Positions 49,252 through 56,778 of a stretch of DNA of 56,778 nucleotides are shown one piece after another. The translations under genes were made by a program, and so were the position numbers. Positions within the stretch are counted from its first letter, which is position 1. Every line of letters begins with the position of its first letter. Source of the stretch: Antarctobacter heliothermus (GTDB lineage Bacteria > Pseudomonadota > Alphaproteobacteria > Rhodobacterales > Rhodobacteraceae); assembly GCF_900188425.1 (NCBI RefSeq), contig NZ_FZON01000030.1, positions 1 through 56,778 of the forward strand. Direction: 5' to 3'. The notes beneath the pieces were generated by a model. It was not told the origin of the DNA. It did not search any database and was given only the letters and a program-made list of their open reading frames with translations.

Positions 49252-50142
49252 ATGAAAAAAAAGGTCACCAAGGCGATCTTTCCTGTGGCGGGGCTTGGCA
49301 CCCGATTTCTTCCGGCCACCAAATCCGTTCCAAAGGAGATCATGACGCTGGTTGATCGCCCGCTGGTGCAATACGCGATTGACGAGGCCCGCGCCGCCGG
49401 GATCGAAGAGTTCATCTTTGTCACCTCGCGCGGCAAGGGCGCGCTGGAGGATTATTTCGACGTCGCCCCACAGTTGGAAGAAGAGCTGCGTCGCAAGGGC
49501 AAGGATCAACTGCTGGACATCCTGTTGTCGACCAACATGGACAGCGGTGAAATTGCCTACATCCGCCAGCACAAGGCGCTGGGTCTGGGCCATGCCATCT
49601 GGTGCGCCCGCCGTCTGGTTGGCGATGAGCCTTTTGCCGTCATGCTGCCCGACGATGTGATTGCCGCCGAAAAACCCTGCCTGCAGCAGATGGTCGAGGC
49701 CTATGAGCAGACCGGCGGCTGCATGGTGGCGGCGATGGAGGTTCCGCAAGAGCGTGTCAGCGCCTATGGCGTTCTGGATATCTCCGAGGACATGGGCCGG
49801 TTGGTCAAGGTCAAGGGCATGGTCGAAAAGCCGCCCGCCGATCAAGCGCCGTCAAACCTGGCGGTGATCGGCCGCTACATCCTGACCCCCGAGGTGTTCA
49901 AGCATCTGGAAAATCCCCAGACTGGTGCCGGGGGCGAGATCCAGTTGACCGACGCGATCGACAAGGAAATCAACGCCAGCGGTGTGTATGGCTACCGCTT
50001 CAACGGGCAGCGGTTCGACTGCGGGTCCAAGGCCGGTTTCCTGCAGGCCACCGTTGCCTTTGGTCTGGCGCGCGATGAGCTCAAGGACGATCTGGGCGCT
50101 TATCTCGACGAACTCGCGGTTTCTCGCAAGGCGGCGGAATAG
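49252..50142 (+). CDS. galU: UTP-glucose-1-phosphate uridylyltransferase GalU
   Basis: 296 residues. Makes UDP-glucose from UTP and glucose-1-phosphate. AIFPVAGLGTRFLPATKSVP at the start (nucleotide loop), EIMTLVDRPLVQYAIDEA, the UTP-binding VMLPDDVI, EKP, and the late NGQRFDCGSKAGFLQA. I chose ATG 49252 with GGAG six bases ahead; ATG 49240 is also in frame. Five bases before galE. Substrate comes from Pgm or GlgP, so glycogen and surface glycan pathways meet here. Confidence 0.95.
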   Translation: MKKKVTKAIFPVAGLGTRFLPATKSVPKEIMTLVDRPLVQYAIDEARAAGIEEFIFVTSRGKGALEDYFDVAPQLEEELRRKGKDQLLDILLSTNMDSGEIAYIRQHKALGLGHAIWCARRLVGDEPFAVMLPDDVIAAEKPCLQQMVEAYEQTGGCMVAAMEVPQERVSAYGVLDISEDMGRLVKVKGMVEKPPADQAPSNLAVIGRYILTPEVFKHLENPQTGAGGEIQLTDAIDKEINASGVYGYRFNGQRFDCGSKAGFLQATVAFGLARDELKDDLGAYLDELAVSRKAAE

Positions 50143-50147
50143 GCCAG

Positions 50148-51131
50148 ATGGCGCATGTTCTGGTCACAGGTGGCGCAGGATATATCGGCAGCCACGCGTG
50201 CAAGGCGCTCAGGGCGGCGGGCCATACGCCCGTCACCTTTGACAACCTGTCGACAGGCTGGCAGGACGCGGTCAAGTTCGGGCCTTTCGAACAAGGCTCC
50301 CTGACAGACCGCGCCCGGCTGGACGAGGTATTCGCCAAGTGGCAACCGACGGCGGTGATGCATTTCGCCGCCCTCAGCCAGGTCGGTGAGGCGATGGCCA
50401 AACCGGGGTTGTATTGGCGCAACAATGTCGACGGGTCGCTGACCCTGATCGAGGCCGCCTGCGCTGCCGGGTGTCTCGATTTCGTGTTCTCCTCGACCTG
50501 CGCCACTTATGGGGAACATGACAACGTCGTGCTGGACGAAAACACTCCGCAAGAGCCGTTGAACGCCTATGGCGCCTCAAAGCTTGCGGTGGAAAACATC
50601 CTGCGCGACTTTGGCGCCGCCTACGGCCTGAAATCGGTGGTGTTTCGCTATTTCAACGTGGCAGGCGCCGATCCCGAAGGCGAGGTCGGGGAACATCACC
50701 GCCCCGAAACACACCTGATCCCGGTCATGCTGGAGGCGGTCGATGGCAAACGCCCCGGCCTGACCGTGCATGGCACCGACTACGACACGCCTGACGGCAC
50801 CTGCATCCGCGATTATGTGCATGTGATGGATCTGGTCGATGCGCATGTGCTGGGCCTGAAGTGGCTACAAGATGGCAAGGGCAGCCGGGTCTTCAACCTT
50901 GGCACCGGGCGCGGCTTTTCCGTGCGTGAGGTGATCGACGCGGCGGGCCATGTCACCAACATGGCCGTTCCCTGCACCGATGGTCCGCGCCGCGCAGGCG
51001 ATGCCACGAAACTCGTCTCCGGCTCGACCCGCGCGGACGAGGAGCTGGGCTGGACGCCGCACCGTTCGACCATGCCGCAGATGATCGCCGATGCGTGGCG
51101 CTGGCACAAGAATGGTCACTACGCAGCGTAG
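50148..51131 (+). CDS. galE: UDP-glucose 4-epimerase GalE
   Basis: 327 residues. Interconverts UDP-glucose and UDP-galactose with bound NAD. The dinucleotide motif is TGGAGYIGSH at 7-16; catalytic SST at 115-117 and YGASK with Tyr 141 and Lys 145. RYFNVAGADPEGEVGEHH and the TCIRDYVHVMDL segment fit GalE. Typical length. Its 3' end overlaps the next glycosyltransferase start by about 20 bases, so they are coupled. It implies galactose in the exported glycan. Confidence 0.95.
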   Translation: MAHVLVTGGAGYIGSHACKALRAAGHTPVTFDNLSTGWQDAVKFGPFEQGSLTDRARLDEVFAKWQPTAVMHFAALSQVGEAMAKPGLYWRNNVDGSLTLIEAACAAGCLDFVFSSTCATYGEHDNVVLDENTPQEPLNAYGASKLAVENILRDFGAAYGLKSVVFRYFNVAGADPEGEVGEHHRPETHLIPVMLEAVDGKRPGLTVHGTDYDTPDGTCIRDYVHVMDLVDAHVLGLKWLQDGKGSRVFNLGTGRGFSVREVIDAAGHVTNMAVPCTDGPRRAGDATKLVSGSTRADEELGWTPHRSTMPQMIADAWRWHKNGHYAA

Positions 51132-52299
51132 TCGCCTTCTGGACCTGACCCGGCTGACCAGCCGGGCGGGCCGTCCCCTGACCGGGGTCGACCGTGTCGA
51201 ATTTGCCTATCTGACCCATCTGTTGCGACATGGGCCGCTGTGGGGGTTGGTGCGGACCTCTCTGGGCTATGTCCTGCTGGATGCCACGGGCTGCGCCGCG
51301 TTCCGGGACCGGATGCTGTCCGGTGACTGGGGACCGGCGGACCGGCTGTCGCGGATCAAACGCGGGCTGGACCCGATGCGCGCGAAGGCGGAATCCGATC
51401 TGCGCCGGATCTGCACCGCGCGCTGCCTACCTCTCCGGCTGTCGGCCATGCTGCGCCGCCACCTGCCACGCGGCATCACCTATGTGAACACCGGCCACAC
51501 CAATCTGACGGACCGCGTGCTGTCAGCATTGCGCGGCATCGATGCGCGCGTGTCGGTCTTTGTGCACGACACCATCCCGCTGGACGTGCCGCAGTACCAG
51601 CGCCCCGGCACCGTCGAGAAATTTCGCCATTTCCTGACACGCGTCGCAGGCAGCGCCGATCTGATCATCTGCAACTCACACCAGACCGAGGCCGATCTTA
51701 GCCGCCATCTGGCGGGGGGCCGCGTGCCCCCGACGATCTCTGCCCCCCTCGGTCTGGACCTGACACAGCCAACCAGTGCCCCACAGGGTCCGTGGGCCAA
51801 ACCCTATTTCGTCACCCTTGGAACGATTGAGCCCCGCAAGAACCACGCCCTGCTGCTGGATCTCTGGGCCGACATCCCCGACGCCGATCTGCTGATCTGC
51901 GGCAGCCGCGGCTGGGAAAATCACGCTGTCTTTGACCAGCTCGACCGCAAGCCCCCGCGCATTCATGAACTGCCCGGGCTGGACGACGGGCAGGTCGCGG
52001 CGCTCTTGAAAGGGTCGGCGGGATTGCTGTTTCCCAGCTTCGCTGAGGGCTATGGCCTGCCCCCGGTCGAGGCCGCAGCCCTGGGCGTGCCCGTTCTGGT
52101 GAACGATTTGGCAATATATCGGGAAGTATTGGGTGACATTCCCGTTTACGCAAATGTTTCCGACCGTTATCTTTGGCGCAAAGAAATCAACCGATTGGCA
52201 GCGATCCATCGGGCAGGACAGACCGACGCAGAACAGGCCCTGCGTTTCGCACCCCCCACATGGGAGGCGCATTTCAAGACGGTTTTAACCCTGACCTGA
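51112..52299 (+). CDS. Glycosyltransferase family 4 (group 1) protein
   Basis: 395 residues from ATG 51112; the frame is open to an ATG at 51091, but both starts lie inside galE. GT-B fold: the N-terminal half has TSRAGRPLTGVDRVEFAYL, VFVHDTIPLDVPQYQRPG and ADLIICNSHQTEADL; the donor half has FVTLGTIEPRKNHALLLDLW, LLICGSRGWEN and the motif SFAEGYGLPPVEAAALGVPV (E-x7-E). The sequence resembles mannosyl- or glucosyltransferases of exopolysaccharide loci. The extra N-terminal basic region is typical of Rhodobacterales members. Fifty-two bases before the next gene. Confidence 0.87.
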   Translation: MVTTQRSRLLDLTRLTSRAGRPLTGVDRVEFAYLTHLLRHGPLWGLVRTSLGYVLLDATGCAAFRDRMLSGDWGPADRLSRIKRGLDPMRAKAESDLRRICTARCLPLRLSAMLRRHLPRGITYVNTGHTNLTDRVLSALRGIDARVSVFVHDTIPLDVPQYQRPGTVEKFRHFLTRVAGSADLIICNSHQTEADLSRHLAGGRVPPTISAPLGLDLTQPTSAPQGPWAKPYFVTLGTIEPRKNHALLLDLWADIPDADLLICGSRGWENHAVFDQLDRKPPRIHELPGLDDGQVAALLKGSAGLLFPSFAEGYGLPPVEAAALGVPVLVNDLAIYREVLGDIPVYANVSDRYLWRKEINRLAAIHRAGQTDAEQALRFAPPTWEAHFKTVLTLT

Positions 52300-52351
52300 T
52301 AGCTGCGTTTCGCAAAAGCGGCCCTTGGGGCGCGGGACATGAGGCAGACAT

Positions 52352-53362
52352 TTGGGCGCATGGCAGGCATACCGTCTGAGGATGCAGCGGAAACGCTGGC
52401 GCATCCGTGCCTTTCGCAAACGGCGCGAATTGCGCCCGGTCGCCAATCGAACCGATCAGATCCGCGCTTCTGACATCCTGCTGTTTTCGACCCAGCGCAA
52501 TGAGGGCATCCGCCTGCCCTATTTCCTGCGCTACTACCGCGACATGGGCGTCAGCCACTTTTTCTTTGTCGACAATGACAGCACGGACGGCTCGCTCAAC
52601 TACTTGGCCGAACAGCCGGATGTCTCTGTCTGGACCACGCGCGCCAGCTATAAACGCGCACGGTTTGGGGTCGACTGGCTCAACTGGCTGCTGATGCAGC
52701 ACGCACATGGCCATTGGGCGCTGACCGTCGACCCGGATGAGCTCTTTTTATACCCGTTTTGCGACACCCGCCCCCTTAGCGCGCTGACCGACTGGCTGGA
52801 TGCCTCTTCGATCAAATCATTCTCGGCCATGCTGCTGGACATGTACCCCAAGGGCCGGATTGATCAGCACCCCTACCGCACCGGGCAAGACCCGCTGGAG
52901 ATTGCCAGCTGGTTCGACGCTGGCAATTATTCGATTCAGAAAAACCCGCAATTCGGCAACCTGTGGATTCAGGGCGGACCGCGCGCGCGGGTGTTCTTTG
53001 CCGACAAGCCGAAACTGGCCCCGGCGCTGAACAAGATCCCGCTGGTGAAATGGGATCGCCGCTATGCCTATGTGTCCTCCACCCACAACCTGCTGCCGCG
53101 CGGTCTGAATCAGGTCTATGACGAATGGGGCGGCGAAAAGGCCAGCGGCCTGCTGCTGCACACCAAATTCCTGTCGACCTTTTCCGAAAAGGCCGAAGAA
53201 GAGCTGGACCGCGGCCAGCACTACGGCGCCAGCCGCGAATACATCGCCTATGCCGAGGCGGTCAGGGACAAACCGGACCTGTGGTGCAAATGGTCAGAGA
53301 AATACATCAACTGGCGCCAGCTTGAGATCCTCGGCCTGATGTCAAAGGGCAACTGGGCATGA
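52352..53362 (+). CDS. Glycosyltransferase family 2-like (Glyco_tranf_2_4 type) protein
   Basis: 336 residues. TTG start at 52352 with GAGG seven bases ahead; relatives recalled from this group share the AYRLRMQRKRWRIRAFRKRR start, which supports TTG over ATG 52382. Core motifs: LLFSTQRNEGIRLPYFLRYY, FFVDNDSTDGSLNYL, and TVDPDELFLYPFCDTRPL with D-x-D-E at the metal site. A C-terminal region ends KYINWRQLEILGLMSKGNW, with no membrane segment. Start of the next gene overlaps its stop by 4 bases. Donor sugar unknown. Confidence 0.8.
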   Translation: MGAWQAYRLRMQRKRWRIRAFRKRRELRPVANRTDQIRASDILLFSTQRNEGIRLPYFLRYYRDMGVSHFFFVDNDSTDGSLNYLAEQPDVSVWTTRASYKRARFGVDWLNWLLMQHAHGHWALTVDPDELFLYPFCDTRPLSALTDWLDASSIKSFSAMLLDMYPKGRIDQHPYRTGQDPLEIASWFDAGNYSIQKNPQFGNLWIQGGPRARVFFADKPKLAPALNKIPLVKWDRRYAYVSSTHNLLPRGLNQVYDEWGGEKASGLLLHTKFLSTFSEKAEEELDRGQHYGASREYIAYAEAVRDKPDLWCKWSEKYINWRQLEILGLMSKGNWA

Positions 53363-55059
53363 GCGTGGGCGTCATCCTGCTGGTCCACACCGCCTTTGAC
53401 CGCGCCGAACAGGTGGCCCGGCACTGGGCACAGGGCGGCCGTCCGGTGGTGATCCACGTCGACGCCAAGGTGCCCAAGGACCGCTTTCGGACCTTCCAAC
53501 AGGCGCTGGCCGATCTGCCCGACGTGTTGTTTTCCAGACGCCACCGTTGTGAATGGGGCACCTGGGGGCTGGTCGCCGCCAGTCAGGACGCGTCCGAACT
53601 GATGCTGGAGCGTTTTGCCGACGTGCAGCATGTCTACCTGTCGTCCGGGTCCTGTCTGCCGCTGCGTCCGGTGGATGAACTGCGGGCTTACCTTGCGGAC
53701 CGCCCGCGCACCGATTTCATCGAAAGCGCGACAACCGCAGATGTGCCCTGGACGGTTGGCGGGCTGGACCATGAACGCTTTACCCTGCAATTCCCGTTTT
53801 CCTGGCGCAAACACCGTTATCTCTTTGACAAATTCGTGGACCTGCAACGCGCCACTGGCTATGCGCGCCGCATCCCCGAAGGGTTGACGCCCCACATGGG
53901 CAGCCAGTGGTGGTGCCTGACGCGCAAAACCCTCTCCGCCATCCTGAATGACCCCGAACGCCCGCGCCACGACCGCTATTTCCGCCGCGTCTGGATACCG
54001 GACGAAAGCTATTTCCAGACCCTTGCGCGGCTCTACTCAACCCAGATCGAAAGCCGGTCACTGACGCTGTCGAAATTCGACTTTCAGGGCAAACCGCACA
54101 TCTTTTACGACGATCACCTGCAACTTTTGCGGCGGTCGGATTGTTTCGTCGCGCGCAAGATCTGGCCACAGGCCAATCGCCTCTATGAGGCGTTCCTGAC
54201 CGACCCGAACACAGCCCAGCAACGGCAAGAGCCCAATCCCGGCAAGATCGACCGCATCTTTGCCAAGGCGGTGGACCGCCGGACCCGTGGCCGCCCCGGC
54301 CTGTACATGCAAAGCCGGTTCCCGCGCATGGGCTGGGAAAACGGCGTCACGGCCGGGAAATACTCGGTGTTCCAAGGCTTCGCCGAGCTGTTTGTGGGGT
54401 TTGAGGACTGGCTGGCCAAATCCACCGGCGCGCAGGTGCACGGCCACCTGTATGCCCCGGACCGGGCTGAATTTGCGGGCGGCGAAACGGTTATCGCCGG
54501 GGCTTTGCCCGACAATGCGCTGGCGCGGGACGGCAACCCCAAGGCGTTTCTGACAAACCTGCTGTGGAACACGCGCGGTGAGCGTCAGTGTTTTCAGTAC
54601 GGGCCTGCGGACAATCCAAAGGTGCTGCGTCACATGACGCTGGACCCGAACGCGCAGATCAGCGTGATATCGGGCGCTTGGGCGGTGCCGCTGTATCAGT
54701 CCAATTCCGACTTTGCCGAGATCCGGGCAGAGGCCGCGCGCCTGCAACGGATAGAGGCCAAGATGCTGGACGAGTTGCGCAAACCCGACGTCAAGGCGCG
54801 CATCCGGACGTGGACAATGGCCGATTTCATCGAGGCCCCGATGGAACCCTTGCAGACCCTGATCGACGAGATCGGACAAAAGAACGCCCGCCGTCTGGCA
54901 GAGGCGCCGCGCCTTGTGGACCTGTCCGGCTTTGGCCAGTTCCTGCAAAACCTCAAGAATCAGGGGATGCACCCCTATCTTATGGGTGATTTCCCGGTGG
55001 ACCCGATCCCCCGCAACCGCCCCGGCAGCTCCCGAAAACCCTATCTCGTCAGGAAATGA
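53359..55059 (+). CDS. GT14 (beta-1,6-N-acetylglucosaminyltransferase-like) protein with DUF5927-type C-terminus
   Basis: 566 residues. Residues 1-270 resemble the Branch/core-2 GlcNAc-transferase family: VHTAFDRAEQVARHWAQGG, VIHVDAKV, VYLSSGSCLPLRPVDELRAY and WWCLTRKTLSAI. The remaining ~290 residues, starting about IWPQANRLYEAFLTDPN, form a second domain known from Rhodobacterales with no assigned function (my recall is DUF5927). It probably adds a side branch to the glycan. Seven bases before the sulfotransferase gene, so co-expressed. Confidence 0.8.
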   Translation: MSVGVILLVHTAFDRAEQVARHWAQGGRPVVIHVDAKVPKDRFRTFQQALADLPDVLFSRRHRCEWGTWGLVAASQDASELMLERFADVQHVYLSSGSCLPLRPVDELRAYLADRPRTDFIESATTADVPWTVGGLDHERFTLQFPFSWRKHRYLFDKFVDLQRATGYARRIPEGLTPHMGSQWWCLTRKTLSAILNDPERPRHDRYFRRVWIPDESYFQTLARLYSTQIESRSLTLSKFDFQGKPHIFYDDHLQLLRRSDCFVARKIWPQANRLYEAFLTDPNTAQQRQEPNPGKIDRIFAKAVDRRTRGRPGLYMQSRFPRMGWENGVTAGKYSVFQGFAELFVGFEDWLAKSTGAQVHGHLYAPDRAEFAGGETVIAGALPDNALARDGNPKAFLTNLLWNTRGERQCFQYGPADNPKVLRHMTLDPNAQISVISGAWAVPLYQSNSDFAEIRAEAARLQRIEAKMLDELRKPDVKARIRTWTMADFIEAPMEPLQTLIDEIGQKNARRLAEAPRLVDLSGFGQFLQNLKNQGMHPYLMGDFPVDPIPRNRPGSSRKPYLVRK

Positions 55060-55065
55060 TTCCCC

Positions 55066-56496
55066 ATGTCCCAGCGTTTCGACTGTTTCGTGATCTTCGC
55101 CGAGATGCGGACAGGCTCGAATTTCCTAGAGGCGAACCTGAACGCCTTTGACGGGATGACCTGCCACGGTGAGGCGTTCAACCCGCATTTCATCGGCTAT
55201 CCGAACACCGATCATATCCTGGACGTCACGCTGGAAGAGCGTGACCGCAATCCCGCCGCCCTGCTGGATCGTATCCGCACCGGCACACCAGAGGGTCTGG
55301 GCGGGTTTCGCTATTTCCACGACCACGATCCGCGTGTTCTGGACCCGCTGCTGGCGGACCCGCGCACCGCCAAGATCGTTCTCACTCGGAACCCGGTCGA
55401 CAGTTATATCAGTTGGAAGATCGCGCAGGCCACCGGCCAGTGGAAACTGACCAACGTCAAACGGCGCAAGGATGCACAGGCGCGCTTTGACGCCGAAGAG
55501 TTCGAAAGCCATCTGGCCGAATTGCAGGCATTTCAGGTGACATTGCTGCGCGCGCTGCAGACCACCGGCCAGACCGCCTTTTACGTCGCCTACGAGGATT
55601 TGCAGGACGTCGAGGTCATGAACGGGCTGGCGCAATGGCTGGGCATTTCGGCGCGACTGGACAGCCTGAACACCGCCCTGAAACGGCAAAACCCGCAATC
55701 TACCGCGCAAAAGGTTGAAAACTACGCCGAAATGTCGGCCTCGCTGGCGCGGCTCGATCGGTTCAACCTGTCGCGCACGCCGAATTTCGAACCCCGGCGC
55801 GGCCCCGTGGTGCCGACCTATATCGCCGCGCGGGACACACCGCTGTTGTATATGCCAATCCGGTCCGGGCCGGAACGCGCAGTCCGGCAATGGCTGGGCG
55901 CGCTGGACGGCGTCGGACCGGGCAAGCTGGCCGACAAATTCACCCAAGGCTCGCTGCGCGGTTGGAAACGCGACCGCCCCGGCCACCGCAGCTTTACCGT
56001 GATCCGCCATCCTCTGGCGCGCGCGCATGATGCGTTTTGCTCCAAGATCCTGACCACGGAAAAGGGCAGCTTTCCCGGTATTCGCAAGGTGCTGCGCCGG
56101 GCGCATAACTTTCCCATCCCCGAGGGAGAGCCGGGACTGAACTATGACGTGACCGCCCACCGCGAGGCGTTCAGCGCCTGGCTGGCCTGGGTCCGGGCAA
56201 ACCTGAATGGACAGACTGCGTTGCGCGTCGATGGCCATTGGGCCACGCAGGCCCAATGCCTTGAGGGGATGGCAGAGTTTACCTTGCCGGACATGATCGT
56301 GCGCGAGGATGAGATGGAGGCTTATCTGCCCGCGCTCGCTCTGCAGGTTGGTCATGAAAACCCGCCCGATCCGGTGGCCGTCGCCAACAGCGCACCGTAT
56401 TCGCTGGCGGAAATTTACGACAACCAGATCGAGGCACTGGCCCGCGACGCCTATCAGCGCGACTATGTGATGTTCGGTTTCAACGACTGGGCATAA
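55066..56496 (+). CDS. Two-domain sulfotransferase (Stf0-like N-terminus, second sulfotransferase-like C-terminus)
   Basis: 476 residues, nearly double the usual ~250. First half (1-240): PAPS loop AEMRTGSNFLEANL at 13-26 and 3'-phosphate site VLTRNPVDSYISWKIAQ, followed by an Arg/Lys-rich helix, as in Stf0/NodH-like enzymes. Second half: PIRSGPERAVRQWLGAL (degenerate PAPS loop) and FTVIRHPLARAHDAFCSKIL, like another sulfotransferase family. So one chain may hold one active and one reduced or altered site. Last gene of the polysaccharide block that starts with cysQ; it would place sulfate on the sugar chain. Overlaps the convergent release-factor gene by 17 bases. Confidence 0.82.
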   Translation: MSQRFDCFVIFAEMRTGSNFLEANLNAFDGMTCHGEAFNPHFIGYPNTDHILDVTLEERDRNPAALLDRIRTGTPEGLGGFRYFHDHDPRVLDPLLADPRTAKIVLTRNPVDSYISWKIAQATGQWKLTNVKRRKDAQARFDAEEFESHLAELQAFQVTLLRALQTTGQTAFYVAYEDLQDVEVMNGLAQWLGISARLDSLNTALKRQNPQSTAQKVENYAEMSASLARLDRFNLSRTPNFEPRRGPVVPTYIAARDTPLLYMPIRSGPERAVRQWLGALDGVGPGKLADKFTQGSLRGWKRDRPGHRSFTVIRHPLARAHDAFCSKILTTEKGSFPGIRKVLRRAHNFPIPEGEPGLNYDVTAHREAFSAWLAWVRANLNGQTALRVDGHWATQAQCLEGMAEFTLPDMIVREDEMEAYLPALALQVGHENPPDPVAVANSAPYSLAEIYDNQIEALARDAYQRDYVMFGFNDWA

Positions 56497-56778
56497 GCTT
56501 CACGCGCCCCTTTTCGACAAAACCCGGCCCGTCAAACACACGCACCGGGTCTCCACGCTGGACCTGATGGTGCAGCCAATGCGCCTGTCCGTCCCGCGCG
56601 GCCTGTGCCTCTGCCGCGTCAGCATCGGCCAGCGCCTGAAGGCGGGCAAGCGCCAGCCGACGGTTCTGGTGCTGTGAGCGTTCGGCCCGCACAACAACCG
56701 CATACGCCCCCCAGCGCGCGGTATCCGTCCGCTGTCGCCGCTCTGACGAGCGGAACCCTCGGCTGATAGTGTCCACCA
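56480..56778 (-). CDS. prfH: Release-factor-like protein, C-terminal part (PrfH-like), cut by the window edge
   Basis: Only the last 98 or so residues are in the window; the frame runs out of the right edge. VVVRAERSQHQNRRLALARL matches the helical tail following the GGQ loop of class I release-factor paralogues (PrfH/ArfB-like), and the C-terminal HHQVQRGDPVRVFDGPGF fits PrfH. The GGQ loop is not visible here. The first residues after the edge (DTISRGFRSSERRQRTD) do not match well, so a frameshift near the edge is possible. PrfH commonly pairs with the RNA ligase RtcB-type gene next to it, which lies outside. The stop is at 56480-56482 on the minus strand, inside the sulfotransferase 3' end. 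Confidence 0.6.
   Translation of the reverse strand, partial: VDTISRGFRSSERRQRTDTARWGAYAVVVRAERSQHQNRRLALARLQALADADAAEAQAARDGQAHWLHHQVQRGDPVRVFDGPGFVEKGRVKLMPSR

Overview
The window looks like chromosomal DNA of a marine alphaproteobacterium of the order Rhodobacterales (Roseobacter group). I infer this from the high GC content, the gene orders secA / parvulin isomerase / argJ / mutT and rimP-nusA-ylxR-infB, the Frc-type fructose importer, the complete glycogen operon and the surface-polysaccharide genes with sulfotransferase. No phage, insertion sequence, CRISPR array or rRNA was seen; there is one tRNA (initiator Met). Layout. 1-2.1 kb: an exported hypothetical protein, then a scrambled stretch holding an exonuclease I (sbcB) N-terminal scrap, a perfect 17-bp inverted repeat and a conserved hypothetical gene whose last codons are frameshifted, followed by tRNA-fMet with its own terminator. 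2.3-7.4 kb (minus strand): a tightly packed cluster with two ABC systems (an ABC-2 pair like those of PQQ-alcohol-dehydrogenase/lanthanide loci, and a TauABC-like importer) plus three small exported proteins; no dehydrogenase lies in the window. 7.4-8.1 kb: gene graveyard with enolase-superfamily and short-chain dehydrogenase fragments. 8.1-12.6 kb: divergent ROK-type regulator and frcBCA fructose ABC importer. 12.7-25.8 kb: glycogen operon glgP-glgB-glgC-glgA-glgX-malQ-pgm, almost every junction a 4-base overlap, with a promoter and a LacI-type operator candidate in front. 25.9-31.4 kb: rimP-nusA-ylxR-infB with a probable attenuator leader. 31.5-40.8 kb: a 40-residue protein, mutT, argJ, parvulin isomerase, divergent secA, an envelope protein, a phosphate-binding-like/OmpA fusion and radC. 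40.8-44.8 kb: dnaK-dnaJ with a heat-shock-like promoter, and alkB. 44.9-46.1 kb: two tandem paralogous SH3-type secreted proteins. 46.1-56.5 kb: polysaccharide locus with an ABC-2 exporter permease, cysQ, galU, galE, four glycosyltransferase-type genes and a two-domain sulfotransferase. The window ends inside a release-factor-like gene on the minus strand. How the parts fit together: fructose enters by FrcABC; glucose-1-phosphate made by Pgm and GlgP feeds both glycogen (GlgC/A/B, trimmed by GlgX, MalQ and GlgP) and UDP-glucose/UDP-galactose (GalU/GalE), which the glycosyltransferases can polymerise. The sulfotransferase next to CysQ (which removes the PAP by-product of sulfation) suggests that the exported glycan is sulfated. 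This is the most coherent possibly undescribed system here; the double-ABC cluster at 2.3-7.4 kb is the second.
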